A stretch of 64,000 bases of DNA from Ctena decussata (GCA_963989385.1 OZ022503.1:92824638-92888637), one strand, 5' to 3'. Counted from the stretch's first letter, positions 23,701 through 30,365 are shown. The notes: generated by a model from the letters alone, not told the origin. A program made the numbers and translations.

Positions 23701-26628
23701 GGTACCATTTTCAGTGATTTTGAAAAAAAAAAAAAAAAAAAATCATTTTTTTTTCAGATCGCTGATTCAAAGCTGCTAGGTGAACGAGAAATTTTGTAGT
23801 TGTTTGTAAAAATAATTATGAATAAAGTACTTACATGATAATTGTTTGATCTTTGTTTGTTTTCGCCCTAATTACCCGTGATCGCCCCACGTGTACAAGC
23901 CATTATTATTGTGTTTTGTTTTGAAGGTACGCCAAGCATATTCACACATAATTAGGTAAATTGCAATGACTGCAAAACTTATGTAACACCTGAATAATTA
24001 CCTTATTTATTGACTGATGACCGCATGCTTAAAGGAATGAAAACTTTCATAATTATCCCTTAAAAACCTGGAATACACACGCCAAACTCGCAGTTTGAAG
24101 GGGCCGCCATTGTTGTCGTTGCATAAAATTAACAATCAGCCAATCAGAGTGAGCGAGAGGGTTTATGGGTAAAAGAATGTGTAATTGACTAATTAAGTTA
24201 AAGTGCGCGATGCAGATAAAAATTGTCCGACTTTGGTCATTCATTCATTCAGTAAATTTGAAACCATACTGCATAATAGTGGAGACTCCAAGAAAGAAAC
24301 CTAAAGCCTTCTCCGTGAAAGACACGGATAATTTTGGTCCGATGATACTGTACCCAAACACCGTAATGTTAAGTTACATGATCACCGGAAATATGCCAAG
24401 ATGGCGTCTTGTGGAATTTAAAAACAAAACACATGTGTTACTTAGCATATTTTATGGACAAGACAGTTTAATAATATGATTGGAACAATGTGAAACATGC
24501 TGTAAGTGTTTATCTATCTAGCAATACAACAATACATATCAAAAACCATTATTTACGTCAAACATTGGCTCAAACCACCAACACACACAACCGTTAGGGA
24601 ATCGAAGTCAGTCGAGCTTGTGTTGGTAGCCCCCTCATCCTAATCGCTATAACGCGTTTCACTTATAACGCGGTCGAGATCTATGGACCCCACCCATCGC
24701 GTTATAATGAGGTAGACCTGTATTTTTAGGTCGCTGTGACCTATATTTCATGGTTCAGTGATTTTACCTTGAGAATCAGGCACCCATTAGGTGCGCTATG
24801 TTGTCTTCTGACAACTCTTATTAGGACTTAATGGTAGCAAATTCTTTCAGTAATATTGCTTGCCGTAATGGAAAACACTATCCTAGAAACTGTTTACATA
24901 GATCAATCTACTCCTGAATGTCAGTCTTTTGAATGGTTTATAAACAATTGTGTTTGTCACTGGATTGTGAATTGCTGATAAGTGAAGAAATTTTGATATT
25001 CCTTTGGGCCAGAAAAAGCAGTTATACATGTTGTTTGTTTTCTAAACAGTTTAAGCTGTGCCACTTGACATTAGCAATCTCCGTACTGGCAGTCTGACCA
25101 GAATCTTCTTAGTACATATCCACAGTATGTGAATTCTGAGAAATCAATACATAGAACAGTAGGAGCCCAATTGGGATTTTTATTATTTGCACAGGCAAGC
25201 ACATGGAAATCTAATTAATTTTGCTGAATCATTTCAGAGTGTGTTGTGTACCAGTGACATTGATTCTCCACAACAGTTCTGATGGGAATATCACAGTGTT
25301 GGTGGACACCAGTAAAGCTCAACAGAGGTAAACATATCAAGTGATTTGTTAAAAGTTAAATTCGAAGACATAATAGCCAATAAAAGAAAATAAGCGGGTC
25401 ATGATGATTTCAAAATCTAGACTAGTCTGGTCTATCACATTACCTTGAAAGGTTGTTGACTTTACAACATTCCTTCCCACCTAGTTCTATCTTCAGCTGC
25501 CCTTGTTGTGCTAGCAAAGTCCACCCCAGTTCACTCCCTACTATTGTCTTCCTACCTCTTCTGTCTACCTTTTCTTTTTCCTCTCACTGTGCCTTGCAGA
25601 ATTGTCTTTGCTAAGCCAAAAGACCATAAGATGTGGCCCAACTACCCCAGTTTCCATTTCTTGACTAAGGTCAGGAGTTTGTCATATTCTCCATTGGCTG
25701 CTTGGATCTTTCTGAGAAAATCCTCATTAATGAATATTTATTCAGTCATTGCTTGGTTGTAATTCTGTAAGACCTCGGTTTTGGGGATAAAATGTTGGCA
25801 TTGTTTGCCATTCAGCTGACAGTCTTGCAATTTGAGCAGCGACACGACAAAACCAGCAATGTGGCATGTGCGCCCAGTGAAGACTGAGATCAACCTGGGC
25901 ATGCGCCCAGTCTAATCATAGTCTTACCTGTTTGCTTTAATGCTAGCTAAGTGCCAATGCTAGCTCCATGTGGAGAGCAAAGACTCTGATCAGACTAGGA
26001 GTATGGCCAGGCTGATCTGAGTCTTCACTGGCCACTTTGTTGGTTTTGTCCTGTCGCTGCTCATTTATTATGGGACAGCTTGACAAATGGCAAGAGTCAA
26101 AGATACTGGAGGGTTTAACAAATACTTCAGCAGCTACAAATGGTTAAGCTTTTCAGTTAATGTGTTCGTCAAATTTTGGTAACCGCTGAAACAATCACCT
26201 TGTAAGGCTATTAGAGTGGCTTTTCCCACTCATCTGCAAGGGCGTTTTACCCCAGAATGTGAGTAAAATGGTGAAATTTTACAACCTTGAATGAGTATAG
26301 CATTGGTTAAGGTGTTTAGACTTATAAAACTATCAAAGTAATAATTAGAATATTCCAAATTTTTTATAGATTGAATGAATACCAAGAGACCAACCAAGCT
26401 ATGGAGAACACTTCAGATGGTTTTACCTGGGTAGGACAGACGCTGAAACAGTTCCAGTTATCAGCAAGCGAGGAGAGAAGCATTCCATTGACTGTTTGTT
26501 TTGATAAACCAGGGGTTTACAACATAAACAATTTAGCTGTGTTCGTGACCTACAAGGACGATGCTTCAGAGATGACCCTACAGAAGCAGACTAAGCCCAG
26601 TGTCATTGTGATCAATGATGTATCTTGA
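770..26628 (+). CDS. TRAPPC8: TRAPPC8, trafficking protein particle complex subunit 8 (3' half, 16 exons)
   Basis: TRAPPC8 is a subunit of the metazoan TRAPPIII complex, a Rab1 exchange factor acting in ER-Golgi traffic and autophagy. Exons: 770-922, 1684-1810, 8263-8451, 10017-10165, 11115-11189, 11937-12233, 12796-13193, 13877-14030, 14660-14762, 18762-18830, 19438-19505, 20522-20710, 21975-22079, 22716-22861, 25238-25327 and 26370-26628. All introns are GT-AG. Summed length is 2571 nt, exactly 857 codons including the stop, so the phases close. Conserved stretches that I recognise from vertebrate TRAPPC8 include RHRLLRHTVLV, KEVHITQISC, LIILWQAHVV and GQHHVTI, and the protein ends near IVINDVS as the family does. 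Vertebrate TRAPPC8 is about 1435 residues, so roughly the C-terminal 60% is here. Introns carry most of the repeats in the left half of the window. Confidence 0.95.
923..1683. other. TRAPPC8 intron
   Basis: Contains a G-rich run at about 976-1001. Otherwise I see nothing beyond AT-rich intron sequence. The 3' end reads CAGCAG, a tandem acceptor that could add or omit one Gln. Confidence 0.6.
1684..1810 (+). CDS. TRAPPC8: TRAPPC8 exon
   Basis: 127 nt ending in phase 1, donor GTAAGT. Encodes QLLMQEAEGT followed by a Pro/Leu-rich linker and KVLLGAKPQPPQG; joins in frame to GDKVFATGVW across about 6.4 kb of intron. Confidence 0.9.
2061..2212 (+). mobile_element. Short non-autonomous element, R family copy 1
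   Basis: Begins TAGCTTACCTGTAC and ends GATGGGCAAGGTGCTGTGAG, CAAGCTATCC, then GGACAGATCATGTT. The same head and tail occur at 20790-20947, 32450-32595 and 33303-34533. This is an internally deleted, degenerate copy of about 150 bp. Confidence 0.55.
2521..3867 (-). mobile_element. 5'-truncated LINE insertion, C-terminal ORF2 remnant
   Basis: The minus strand is open from 3903 to 3313 (196 codons). It encodes a C-terminal LINE reverse-transcriptase tail of the zf-RVT type, with KLQWFQVQINHKILVTNSFL and a CTFCKTEDETIQHLIWEC Cys/His cluster. A run of T on the plus strand at about 2521-2532 is the poly(A) end, matching minus orientation. The left flank stops at GATTGCCTTGAAA and the right flank resumes at ATCTTGGACTC in the satellite unit, so about 12 bases of the unit (CTTGGTATGTAG) are missing at the target. 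The first ~11 residues of the open frame come from satellite sequence. About 560 bp downstream of the ORF resembles a 3' UTR. Confidence 0.85.
4319..6101 (+). repeat. Higher-order satellite block, copy 1
   Basis: Four-unit block of about 1.78 kb. The diagnostic variant CTCAATGGTTTCCATTGGGC near 4572 is found again near 6355, and the short form of the next unit, lacking a CTTCTT repeat, is also shared. Shared private variants show block duplication and not independent unit drift. Confidence 0.85.
6102..7880 (+). repeat. Higher-order satellite block, copy 2
   Basis: Near-identical second block, offset by about 1.78 kb from copy 1, carrying the same unit order and private variants. It is followed by a partial unit that breaks off at about 8082, where TTTAGTGATTTTAAAGAGAT replaces the expected TTTAGTGACCTTGAC. 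Confidence 0.85.
8263..8451 (+). CDS. TRAPPC8: TRAPPC8 exon
   Basis: Acceptor TTATTATAG, donor GTATAG. Encodes GDKVFATGVWFDHQESQNP through SPMGYMR, phase 1 to phase 1. The exon begins about 180 bp after the satellite ends. Confidence 0.93.
8452..8796. repeat. Intron with 30-base poly(T) tract
   Basis: A pure T run occupies about 8701-8730. I see no other structure. It may be the remnant poly(A) of a minus-strand retroelement, but no body is recognisable beside it. Confidence 0.6.
8797..9689. mobile_element. TA-flanked DNA transposon with ~25 bp inverted ends, non-autonomous
   Basis: Left end CTGAACGCCAAAAGAAACGC and right end GCGTTTCTTTTGACGTTCAG are inverted repeats with one mismatch, and the complementarity runs on through ATACA. 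Both sides are flanked by TATA. An 893 bp body without a recognisable transposase suggests a decayed or internally deleted Tc1/mariner-type element. It lies within a TRAPPC8 intron. Confidence 0.8.
9694..10016. other. TRAPPC8 intron, nothing recognised
   Basis: AT-rich intronic DNA leading to acceptor CTTCCAG at 10010-10016. The 69-codon open frame on the minus strand has no features of a gene. Confidence 0.5.
10017..10165 (+). CDS. TRAPPC8: TRAPPC8 exon
   Basis: Encodes EPITVEIYLVNPLKVTLTLT then DVMLLWSFLPT, the start of the Ig-like beta-rich C-terminal region. Phase 1 to phase 0, donor GTGAGG. Confidence 0.95.
10166..11114. other. TRAPPC8 intron with low-complexity CAATA-rich tract
   Basis: From about 10690 to 10870 the sequence is a degenerate array of ACACAATACA- and CAATACAATA-like words. 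The rest shows nothing recognisable. Confidence 0.6.
11115..11189 (+). CDS. TRAPPC8: TRAPPC8 exon
   Basis: A 75 nt symmetrical exon of 25 codons, NKLADEIIHTQVINEIILQG to NDRLP, phase 0 on both sides, acceptor TTTCCAG and donor GTAAGT. Its skipping would keep the frame. Confidence 0.88.
11190..11936. other. TRAPPC8 intron, nothing recognised
   Basis: No repeat, RNA gene or exon recognised; ends in TTTACAG. Confidence 0.5.
11937..12233 (+). CDS. TRAPPC8: TRAPPC8 exon
   Basis: 297 nt, 99 codons, phase 0 on both sides. Encodes VQLTLVPQQMGDLRIVGVTY onward, then a Gly-rich loop GPGGLLGG, and ends EMPLLQ before GTAATG. The LRIVGVTYNL strand pattern matches Ig-like repeats of the TRAPPC8 C-terminus. 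Confidence 0.93.
12234..12795. other. TRAPPC8 intron with possible tRNA-derived SINE fragment
   Basis: At about 12495-12570 the words TGTTGGCAGAGGG and GGTTCAATTCTGGCC resemble pol III A and B boxes at roughly tRNA spacing. The assignment is weak; no tail or target duplication was found. The remainder is unremarkable. Confidence 0.3.
12796..13193 (+). CDS. TRAPPC8: TRAPPC8 exon
   Basis: The largest exon here (398 nt, phase 0 to 2). It encodes ASFVNFPKTLLCGEVHPVSL, NFTNMGSSPLHNLKVALSNP and later TVPAWVRGNDIGGIHEVNFL, then FYYEPAQQMPKVR. The PLHNLKVALSNP and HEVNFLFYYE strands are typical of TRAPPC8. Confidence 0.95.
13230..13432 (+). mobile_element. Dispersed H-family repeat, degenerate copy
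   Basis: Shares the order GGGGAAATAAGTC, AACAGGAAGTCACAGAAGTT, GAAAAACATGGAGAAGTA and CACTTTA with copies at 42268-42518, 43397-43606, 48180-48588 and 59809-60073. It lies 36 bp after the preceding exon. Confidence 0.55.
13433..13876. other. TRAPPC8 intron, nothing recognised
   Basis: AT-rich sequence without clear repeats; ends in TATTTCAG. Confidence 0.5.
13877..14030 (+). CDS. TRAPPC8: TRAPPC8 exon
   Basis: Encodes RHRLLRHTVLVNMIESLSVR then AVAQRASKYSPEEQTDN and ends CEMENLSQ, phase 2 to 0. One of the best conserved family segments. Confidence 0.96.
14441..14647. mobile_element. Foldback MITE, A family copy 1
   Basis: A near-perfect palindrome. The left arm starts AGAGCTCTAGATAAGAGG and contains ACATATGTTGTGACCCCTCA; the right arm is its reverse complement, meeting at GGAGACGG-type centre sequence. 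It ends 12 bp before the next TRAPPC8 exon, so its pyrimidine-rich right end (CTCCCTCTTATCTG) sits where the polypyrimidine tract of that exon belongs. Confidence 0.9.
14660..14762 (+). CDS. TRAPPC8: TRAPPC8 exon sandwiched between two MITEs
   Basis: Acceptor AATATTTCAG, donor GTAATC. Encodes THVQKTHVKEVHITQISC then ASQTWTLRCLSSHSQN, 103 nt, phase 0 to 1. KEVHITQIS with a Trp a few residues later aligns with the vertebrate TRAPPC8 strand, and including it makes the next exon start at the canonical first AG. Skipping it would shift the frame. Confidence 0.93.
14763..15032. other. TRAPPC8 intron between exon and second A-family MITE
   Basis: Contains CAGGGCCCAGTTGCTCAAAT near 14817, which resembles the end of the F-family element, but no second end was found. 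A short foldback around TTTGCAAAAACACTGCCATT and its nearby complement is also visible. Confidence 0.4.
15033..15238. mobile_element. Foldback MITE, A family copy 2
   Basis: Ends AGAGCTCTAGATAAG and CTTATCTAGAGCTCT are perfect inverted repeats. The arms contain ACATATGTTGTGACCCCTCA and meet at GAACCGTCTCAACGAGACGA. It is the same family as 14441-14647 and, with it, brackets one TRAPPC8 exon. Confidence 0.92.
15352..15616 (+). mobile_element. tRNA-derived SINE, copy 1
   Basis: The tRNA-like head has A box TAGCGCAATCGG and B box GGTTCGAAACC. A body follows (ACATACTTTCGTTTCTCC, GCCCAGGAATAGTGTGGTTA) and the tail is GTTAAGCAACAAATCAATGA. Flanking target duplication AGTATCCAGA lies at 15342-15351 and 15617-15626. 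This head reads CTCATAA at the anticodon loop, where other copies read CTCGTAA. Confidence 0.92.
16040..16098. repeat. GA microsatellite
   Basis: GAGAGAGAGAGAGAG runs interrupted by GCA, at about 16061-16096. Simple repeat inside the TTAA-flanked element. Confidence 0.85.
16300..16730. repeat. Possible SINE remnants inside the TTAA element
   Basis: On the minus strand near 16320-16375 the sequence reads like a tRNA head (GGTTCGAATCCGG preceded by TTTGGTTATGACGC). On the plus strand near 16690-16735, CGATATGACTGAAATACTGT resembles the tail of the SINE-like element at 31444. Both are fragments and I cannot define their ends. Confidence 0.35.
17120..17600. repeat. Degenerate minisatellite, CTTTGTCA / ACTTTGCC-rich
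   Basis: Recurring words CTTTGTCACAGAA, ACTTTGCCCGT, ATACTTTGTT and AACTTTGGCAA appear every few tens of bases, often next to CCCGTGTGAACG or CACACGGACAAA. Period about 40-50 bp, both orientations mixed. The minus-strand open frames here are repeat-derived. Confidence 0.55.
17614..17887 (-). mobile_element. tRNA-derived SINE, copy 2
   Basis: Minus-strand copy. The tail side ATTGATTGATTGATTGG lies at the left and the tRNA head (GGATTCGAAACC region reversed, CCGATTGCGCTACGC) at the right. A 13 bp target duplication GCCCGTATGAACG is exact at 17601-17613 and 17888-17900. It inserted into the TTAA-flanked element, so it is younger than that element. Confidence 0.93.
18407..18761. other. TRAPPC8 intron, nothing recognised
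   Basis: No repeat family recognised; ends in TGTTTGCAG before the exon at 18762. Confidence 0.5.
18762..18830 (+). CDS. TRAPPC8: TRAPPC8 exon
   Basis: 69 nt, phase 1 on both sides, EIRIGSRETLQVCLKAEMLP to QTK. The acceptor reads GCAGAG, and the first AG keeps the frame with the exon at 14660-14762. Confidence 0.9.
19163..19396. mobile_element. Foldback MITE, B family copy 1
   Basis: Left TGAGCCGTGAGACGAGAAAA and right end TTTTGTCGTGTCGCGGCTCA are inverted. The arms of about 95 bp contain CCAACAATGTGGTTGTGCGC and CAGACTCAGATCAGCCTGGG and surround a centre with AGCGCTTAAAGGGTAGCT. About 234 bp, one of seven in the window; 41 bp before the next exon. Confidence 0.92.
19438..19505 (+). CDS. 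TRAPPC8: TRAPPC8 exon
   Basis: 68 nt, phase 1 to 0, encodes DGDSNKLSSSEMVFTDIPFN then SQQ. It corresponds to the variable linker before the conserved CSDF segment. Confidence 0.88.
19583..19849 (+). mobile_element. tRNA-derived SINE, copy 3
   Basis: Same family as 15352-15616, with A box TAGCGCAATCGG and B box GGTTCGAATCC and tail CATCAAATCAACCAACC. Flanks TGTACTTTCTTC and TGTACTGTCTTC form a 12 bp target duplication with one mismatch. It lies 78 bp after a TRAPPC8 exon in sense orientation. Confidence 0.9.
19880..20130. other. Possible diverged SINE in TRAPPC8 intron
   Basis: ACCTGGTAAAATGTTTGCC and, about 40 bases later, CCTGGTTCCATTCTCAGT resemble A and B boxes. No clear tail or target duplication. 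The intron continues to 20521 without other features. Confidence 0.3.
20522..20710 (+). CDS. TRAPPC8: TRAPPC8 exon
   Basis: 189 nt, 63 codons. Encodes IQSHRPPCSDFYKCSQVRLK and ends NNAIELGFTLIILWQ. CSDF and LIILWQ match family-conserved positions. Phase 0 on both sides. Confidence 0.95.
20790..20947 (+). mobile_element. R family short element, copy 2
   Basis: Head TTCACCTGAACGAAGTTCTG, then GAGCTATTGTACTACCCCCG and GC-rich GGCGTCGGC; tail GATGGGCAAGGCGCTGTC, GGCGAGCTATCCTG and GACAGGTCTTGTT. About 158 bp; internally deleted relative to 33303-34533. Confidence 0.8.
20995..21136. mobile_element. Foldback MITE, A family copy 3 (shortened)
   Basis: AAAATATGTTGTGACTCCTC, GAACTGCCACAATGAGGCAG and the right end TCTTATCTGGAGCTCTG. 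The left terminal part is missing. Confidence 0.8.
21340..21394. mobile_element. Hairpin MITE, D family
   Basis: GCAAACAGTGTAGATCTAGA and its inverted end GAGCTACACTGTTTGC flank GATGAGCCGCCTCATC. About 55 bp, a perfect-ended hairpin. Confidence 0.8.
21675..21882. mobile_element. Foldback MITE, A family copy 4
   Basis: Contains ACATATGTTGTGACCCCTCA, the centre AACCGTCTCGGCAAGACG and the complementary arm GGTCACAACATATGTTTTTA. It ends ATCTGGAGCACTG. Confidence 0.88.
21975..22079 (+). CDS. TRAPPC8: TRAPPC8 exon
   Basis: 105 nt, 35 codons, AHVVSDRGEDMISLGQHHVT then IDKADNIFTSYPFVL, phase 0 on both sides. GQHHV is a clear family motif. Confidence 0.95.
22080..22715. other. TRAPPC8 intron, nothing recognised
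   Basis: AT-rich; no recognised element. Confidence 0.5.
22716..22861 (+). CDS. TRAPPC8: TRAPPC8 exon
   Basis: 146 nt, phase 0 to 2. VQKERPPIKFIRDDEPTELP, then KPPAEVVTQLVVYNLQHQTN and VDNCFTKF. It corresponds to the loosely conserved loop before the penultimate strands. Confidence 0.9.
22959..24824 (+). mobile_element. R-like element with internal tandem units, interrupted by a pogo-like insertion
   Basis: Head TAGCGCACCTTTGCG, GAGCTTATGCTATACCCCCG; tail TAGGTGCGCTATGTTGTCTT, CTGACAACTCTTATT. Internal units repeat TGTGACCTA, TTCATGGTTCAGTGATTTT. Without the insertion at 23615-24720, the unit sequence is continuous from CTTCTCATTA to TTTTTAGGTCGCTGTGACC. Located in a TRAPPC8 intron. Confidence 0.7.
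23615..24720 (+). mobile_element. Tigger/pogo-like non-autonomous transposon with transposase N-terminal remnant
   Basis: Left end CAGGCCTACCTCGTTATAAC and right end GTTATAATGAGGTAGACCTG are inverted and flanked by TA on both sides, matching pogo/Tigger ends known from vertebrates (CAGGNATACCTCGTT type). Near 24280-24330 the plus strand encodes ETPRKKPKAFSVKD, which resembles the basic start of the CENP-B/psq-type DNA-binding domain, before similarity stops. I read it as an internally deleted copy. Confidence 0.82.
24825..25237. other. TRAPPC8 intron, nothing recognised
   Basis: No repeat or exon seen; ends in TCATTTCAG. Confidence 0.5.
25238..25327 (+). CDS. TRAPPC8: TRAPPC8 exon
   Basis: 90 nt, phase 2 to 2. 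Encodes KVCCVPVTLILHNSSDGNIT then VLVDTSKAQQR. The VPVTLILHN strand aligns with the family. Confidence 0.95.
25328..25832. other. TRAPPC8 intron, nothing recognised
   Basis: Unremarkable intronic DNA between the penultimate exon and a B-family MITE. An 84-codon open frame at 25508-25762 has no conserved features. Confidence 0.5.
25833..26063. mobile_element. Foldback MITE, B family copy 2
   Basis: TGAGCAGCGACACGACAAAA and TTTTGTCCTGTCGCTGCTCA are inverted ends. It differs from other copies in both terminal arms by a matching change (GCAGCG / CGCTGC), so the arms stay complementary. Confidence 0.9.
26370..26628 (+). CDS. TRAPPC8: TRAPPC8 terminal exon
   Basis: Acceptor TTTTTATAG. Encodes LNEYQETNQAMENTSDGFTW, VGQTLKQFQLSASEERSIPL, CFDKPGVYNI and KPSVIVINDVS before TGA at 26626-26628. 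FTWVGQT and GVYNI are family signatures. Confidence 0.96.
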
Positions 26629-26675
26629 GACTATATGTATTGTAAAAACTCTAAGTTTGGAGCAGAAGATTCCAG

Positions 26676-26743
26676 ACCAAGCAGTGTAGACCCAGATCAG
26701 GCTGCTCCTCAGGAGCAGCCAGATCAGTGTCTGCACTGTTGGC
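26676..26743. mobile_element. Hairpin MITE, D family, in the TRAPPC8 3' UTR
   Basis: GCAGTGTAGACCCAGATCAG pairs with GATCAGTGTCTGCACTG around the centre GCTGCTCCTCAGGAGCAGC. It lies 48 bp after the stop codon, so it should be transcribed and fold. Confidence 0.75.
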
Positions 26744-27880
26744 TACTCAGCTAAAAGTTTTACAAAATATCCTGTGACATACAGTCATAGTGCAATAGAC
26801 CTTTCCAAGACACAACCAGAATGTCACTCAAAATGCACGTGATAATATATAACTGACCAATGCAGGGACAACATACATGACATAGTCCCACAAACAAAAT
26901 CCCATGTGTTTAATCTCCAACAATAAGTTCATGATTTACCTCGCAATTAATGAAGAGACGTTTACCTGCGTAAAGTAGGGGTGACTACAGAAAGGTATGC
27001 GAAATAGGTTAATGTCAACAGCAACAAAGATGTACTGGTTGTAGGGTAAGGAATAAATAATTCCAATTTATGCAGTTAGTACAGTAGCATCTTGAACCTA
27101 GAGCAATTATGATGAATGATGTGGCTTGCAACAGACCTCGAGAAAGATTGAATAAGATGGTACCAAGTCTAAAAATTGGGACTTCAGACAGCCGGGCTGT
27201 GGGGTTGGGTTGAGGAAAGTTATGGGAAAATTTTATTTTACCATGTCATAGGGTCTCTTAGTTGACGCTCCTTGGCAAGACACAACATCATGATTTATGG
27301 CGAATAAACCTATTTGGAGCAAAAGAAAATTATCAAAACCCACTGATATCTGAAGTTTATCAGAGTTGGAGAATAGGGAAGGAAAGCTTTAAGTAACTGT
27401 TAAATGTGTTAAGTATCAGATAGCTAAAAGCATAATGTATGGTGTGCTATTTGCTTGTGATGTCCGATAGTAAGATAGAAGCATTTGTGATATAATTACA
27501 GTATTTTTAATTTTGTCTGTTTAATTTATCACAGTGTTGTAAATCTTGATAAGTGTATTTAAGTTCAATGTGGTTTAAATGAAGCTAGGTCATTTTATTA
27601 AAAAAATCAGCATATTTATACATTTTGTCGAGTCCACAGTACATATATCGTCAATTTTTCTTCTTCTATGCACAGTTTCCATTGGCCTGTTTTATATTAA
27701 AGAACACAAATGTTTTCCTGTGAAAAACTGTTGTAAATGGGTAAATATCTGTTATAATTTAACCCTTAAAGCACCAAAAAGCAGATGAAAATTTATATTT
27801 GCAAAATTAGAAAAAGAAAAAAAAAGAGCATTTTGTCCAAGCTATATCATTGAAAAATTAAAGACTAGAGGGCAGATACC

Positions 27881-28032
27881 GTAATGACCATAAAATTTCA
27901 GACATCAGAAAGTTGGACAATTATTGTTCCAAAACTCTTAGAAAGTGGATTTTACGCACATTAATGCATCCAAATGATCTGGCTATACAATGTTTGCTCA
28001 GACCTGTCTGTCAGAATATTTAGGGTCATTAT
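27881..28032. mobile_element. TIR element, E family copy 1
   Basis: GTAATGACCATAAAATTTC at left, TATTTAGGGTCATTATGG at right; internal AAAGTTGGACAATTATTG and GTGGATTTTACGCACATTAA. The same structure at 53801-54013 carries a nested hairpin. Confidence 0.75.
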
Positions 28033-28900
28033 GGTAGAATAGATCGAGATGAGATGGCTCACTTCAAGCTGCCTCATTTGGTTCTAGGCTGTTTGCAAAG
28101 GCAAATATTTTCAGTTCTGGTGCTTTAAGTACCAAATCGTTGCAAATGTTTTCCTGGCTGTAACTTTACATTTCATGATCATCAGGTTTAATAGCCATAA
28201 TTATATGTAATGCCTCCTTTGAATTATATGTTGCCCCCTTTGAAGAAGATACCAGAGAAGCTAATTGTTTTTTCTGCTAGCATGGCATTTAAACATGCCC
28301 AGATCTAGGGTGGGGTTACCAGTTCTACCAACATTAGTTAAAACCTTTGGAAAAGGGTGTCCAAAGGCTTCCTTTTCAACCTGGAGTGCTCTGTTTTGGC
28401 AGTGTACTCAATATCTCAATCACCAGTGCAATATTGAGATAGGCCAAAAGAAATTATGACAGAACAAACTGGAGTAGAAAGTAATTATACATGTAACACT
28501 TTATTTTCAAGGGAACAGATGTTTTGAATATAACCATTTTTAAGTAAGTTGATTGTTTTGCCAGTCCCAAATAGAAATTACAGATTTGGGGAGTTCAATA
28601 TTTACTTAAGCTTTCTGTTGGCAAAAGTAACAGTCATAGATACTCCACCTTTAGAAATGTTTAATAATTGACCTAATGTCAAGGTGCTTATGGCTCTGCC
28701 TTTCTCATTTGTCTGGAGTATATTTTTACAGAAGAAACTATTGTCACACAAACACAGGTGCATTTGTTTGTCTGCGGTTGTTACCTAATTTGACTGGTCA
28801 GTGCATATTTTGAATGACAGGTGGAGACATGTCAATTGTTTACATGGGAAGGGGCAAACACCATTCCCAGTTATAAAGACTATTCATTGTTCTGCGCATA

Positions 28901-28960
28901 ATACACGAAAGAGGGTGTTGCAGTATAGAAATACACGAAAGAGGGTGTTGCAGTATAGAA
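28901..28960. repeat. Perfect 30 bp tandem duplication
   Basis: The unit ATACACGAAAGAGGGTGTTG plus ten further bases occurs twice without a mismatch. Confidence 0.9.
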
Positions 28961-29525
28961 AGATATATTGCTTGGAAAAATGTGCTGTTCAGAGCATAAA
29001 TTCTTTTGGCCAATTTCTACTGTATATAATTGTTAAAGTGGTAAAGTGTTGTTTTGCTCATGATAGGTTATATTTATGTATAGCACAAGCATTATTCAGA
29101 TAATGGAGAAGAGATGAGAAAACTGGCCCAGTCATTTATAAATTCCATCGTGAGAAAATATTACAAAATTGTGTTTTAATATTTGAAATAAGTTTATTAT
29201 TTATTTTTATCAGCTTTGTCACGAGAAAATAGTTACCTGAAAGGATAAGCTTTATACAAAGCCGTCATGTTTACAACAAATCAACATTAGCTCTTAGCAA
29301 GCTGTTGAGCCGATTTTTAAAAGTGAAAACTGAGATCAGCCTGCACATCCATACAGTCTACTGAGTCTTTTCTCTTTGCATCTTGATCAGTAAATATTCA
29401 GATCAGCCTGCAAATCTGTGCAGTCTGATCAGAGTCTTCCCTATCCACATCAACAGTCAATGAAGCCTGAGGAATTTATAGTGGTTAGGATACACAGGCT
29501 GATCTTATTCTCTTTGGAGTTACAA

Positions 29526-29712
29526 GAGCTCTAAATATTAAAGAGAATAATTAGGGATAAGTTTGTTAATTCTGTCTAAAACATACATTTTGACCCATCC
29601 TCTGAACTGTCTGGGTGAGGCAGTTTAAATAACACCATGTATATTTTGAATGTGAAAAAAGGTAAAATTATCCACAAATCTCATAAAATACTCCCCCTTA
29701 TTTAGAGCTCTT
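29526..29712. mobile_element. Foldback MITE, A family copy 5 (diverged)
   Basis: GAGCTCTAAATATTAAAGAG at left and CCCCTTATTTAGAGCTC at right; inner arms AACATACATTTTGACCC and GTATATTTTGAATG. It is the oldest-looking copy. Confidence 0.75.
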
Positions 29713-30365
29713 TTGATTATATACTTTTTCTCATGACATGGCTCTGTTATTCACTGCTGTTGTAGACAAATACAAACAAAGCTATAATCATTGTGAAAAT
29801 AAATGTTACTTGTGATTTATACCATTGGTATATACTTAAAATAAAAGTCGTAAATACTTTTTCTTTCTTTTTTCTATTTGAATGTTTTTGAATTTCAATG
29901 TTGACCCTTTATACAATGTAGCAAGAACAAAATCCATATACAACTTTCTTTTGTATGGACAGAACTGTTGTCACATGTATGTGCAAAAGTGTCTCACCCT
30001 GTATACTAAAGTTAACAAAATCATACTGAAGTTATTTCTTTGATCTTTAGAGTAACAGCTCAAACTAGGTATCTTTGCAAATTGTGCAAATGAAGATTAG
30101 ATGACTTAAAATGAGACATTTTTCTTGGATTTTCACTGCTTGCTTTTCTCTTTATTTGCAAAATACAGTGGCACCTATATGGTTAGAATCTAGCAAACAC
30201 ATTCACCATGGTTAACTAGAACTAAATTTCGAATCTACAGGGTTCACATTCACTTTACACAGAAATAACTTGAACTAAAAGATGTTCCTGCTGTCAACGT
30301 TTATTCCAAGTTCAGAGATGGAAGATGTGTAGGGGTGAAAGGAATCGGAAAAATTACTCAATTTG
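29713..30365. other. Intergenic, between the convergent TRAPPC8 and CUB-LDLa gene 1 ends
   Basis: A possible minus-strand poly(A) signal (TTTATT on plus) lies near 30151, about 210 bases past the stop codon of the minus-strand gene. Nothing else recognised. Confidence 0.4.

Larger units (their letters stand above)
26629..29525. other. TRAPPC8 3' UTR / intergenic region
   Basis: The 3' UTR end is not obvious. A D-family hairpin lies at 26676-26743, an E-family element at 27881-28032 and an exact 30 bp tandem duplication at 28901-28960. A degenerate D/B-like stretch (CAGATCAGCCTGCA) lies near 29330-29450. AATAAA-type signals occur at several places, for example near 27051 and 29797, and I cannot choose among them. 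Confidence 0.4.

Noticed and set aside
24210..24479. An 89-codon gene
   Set aside because: It lies wholly within the pogo-like element; only a short basic segment resembles a transposase and the rest is non-coding.
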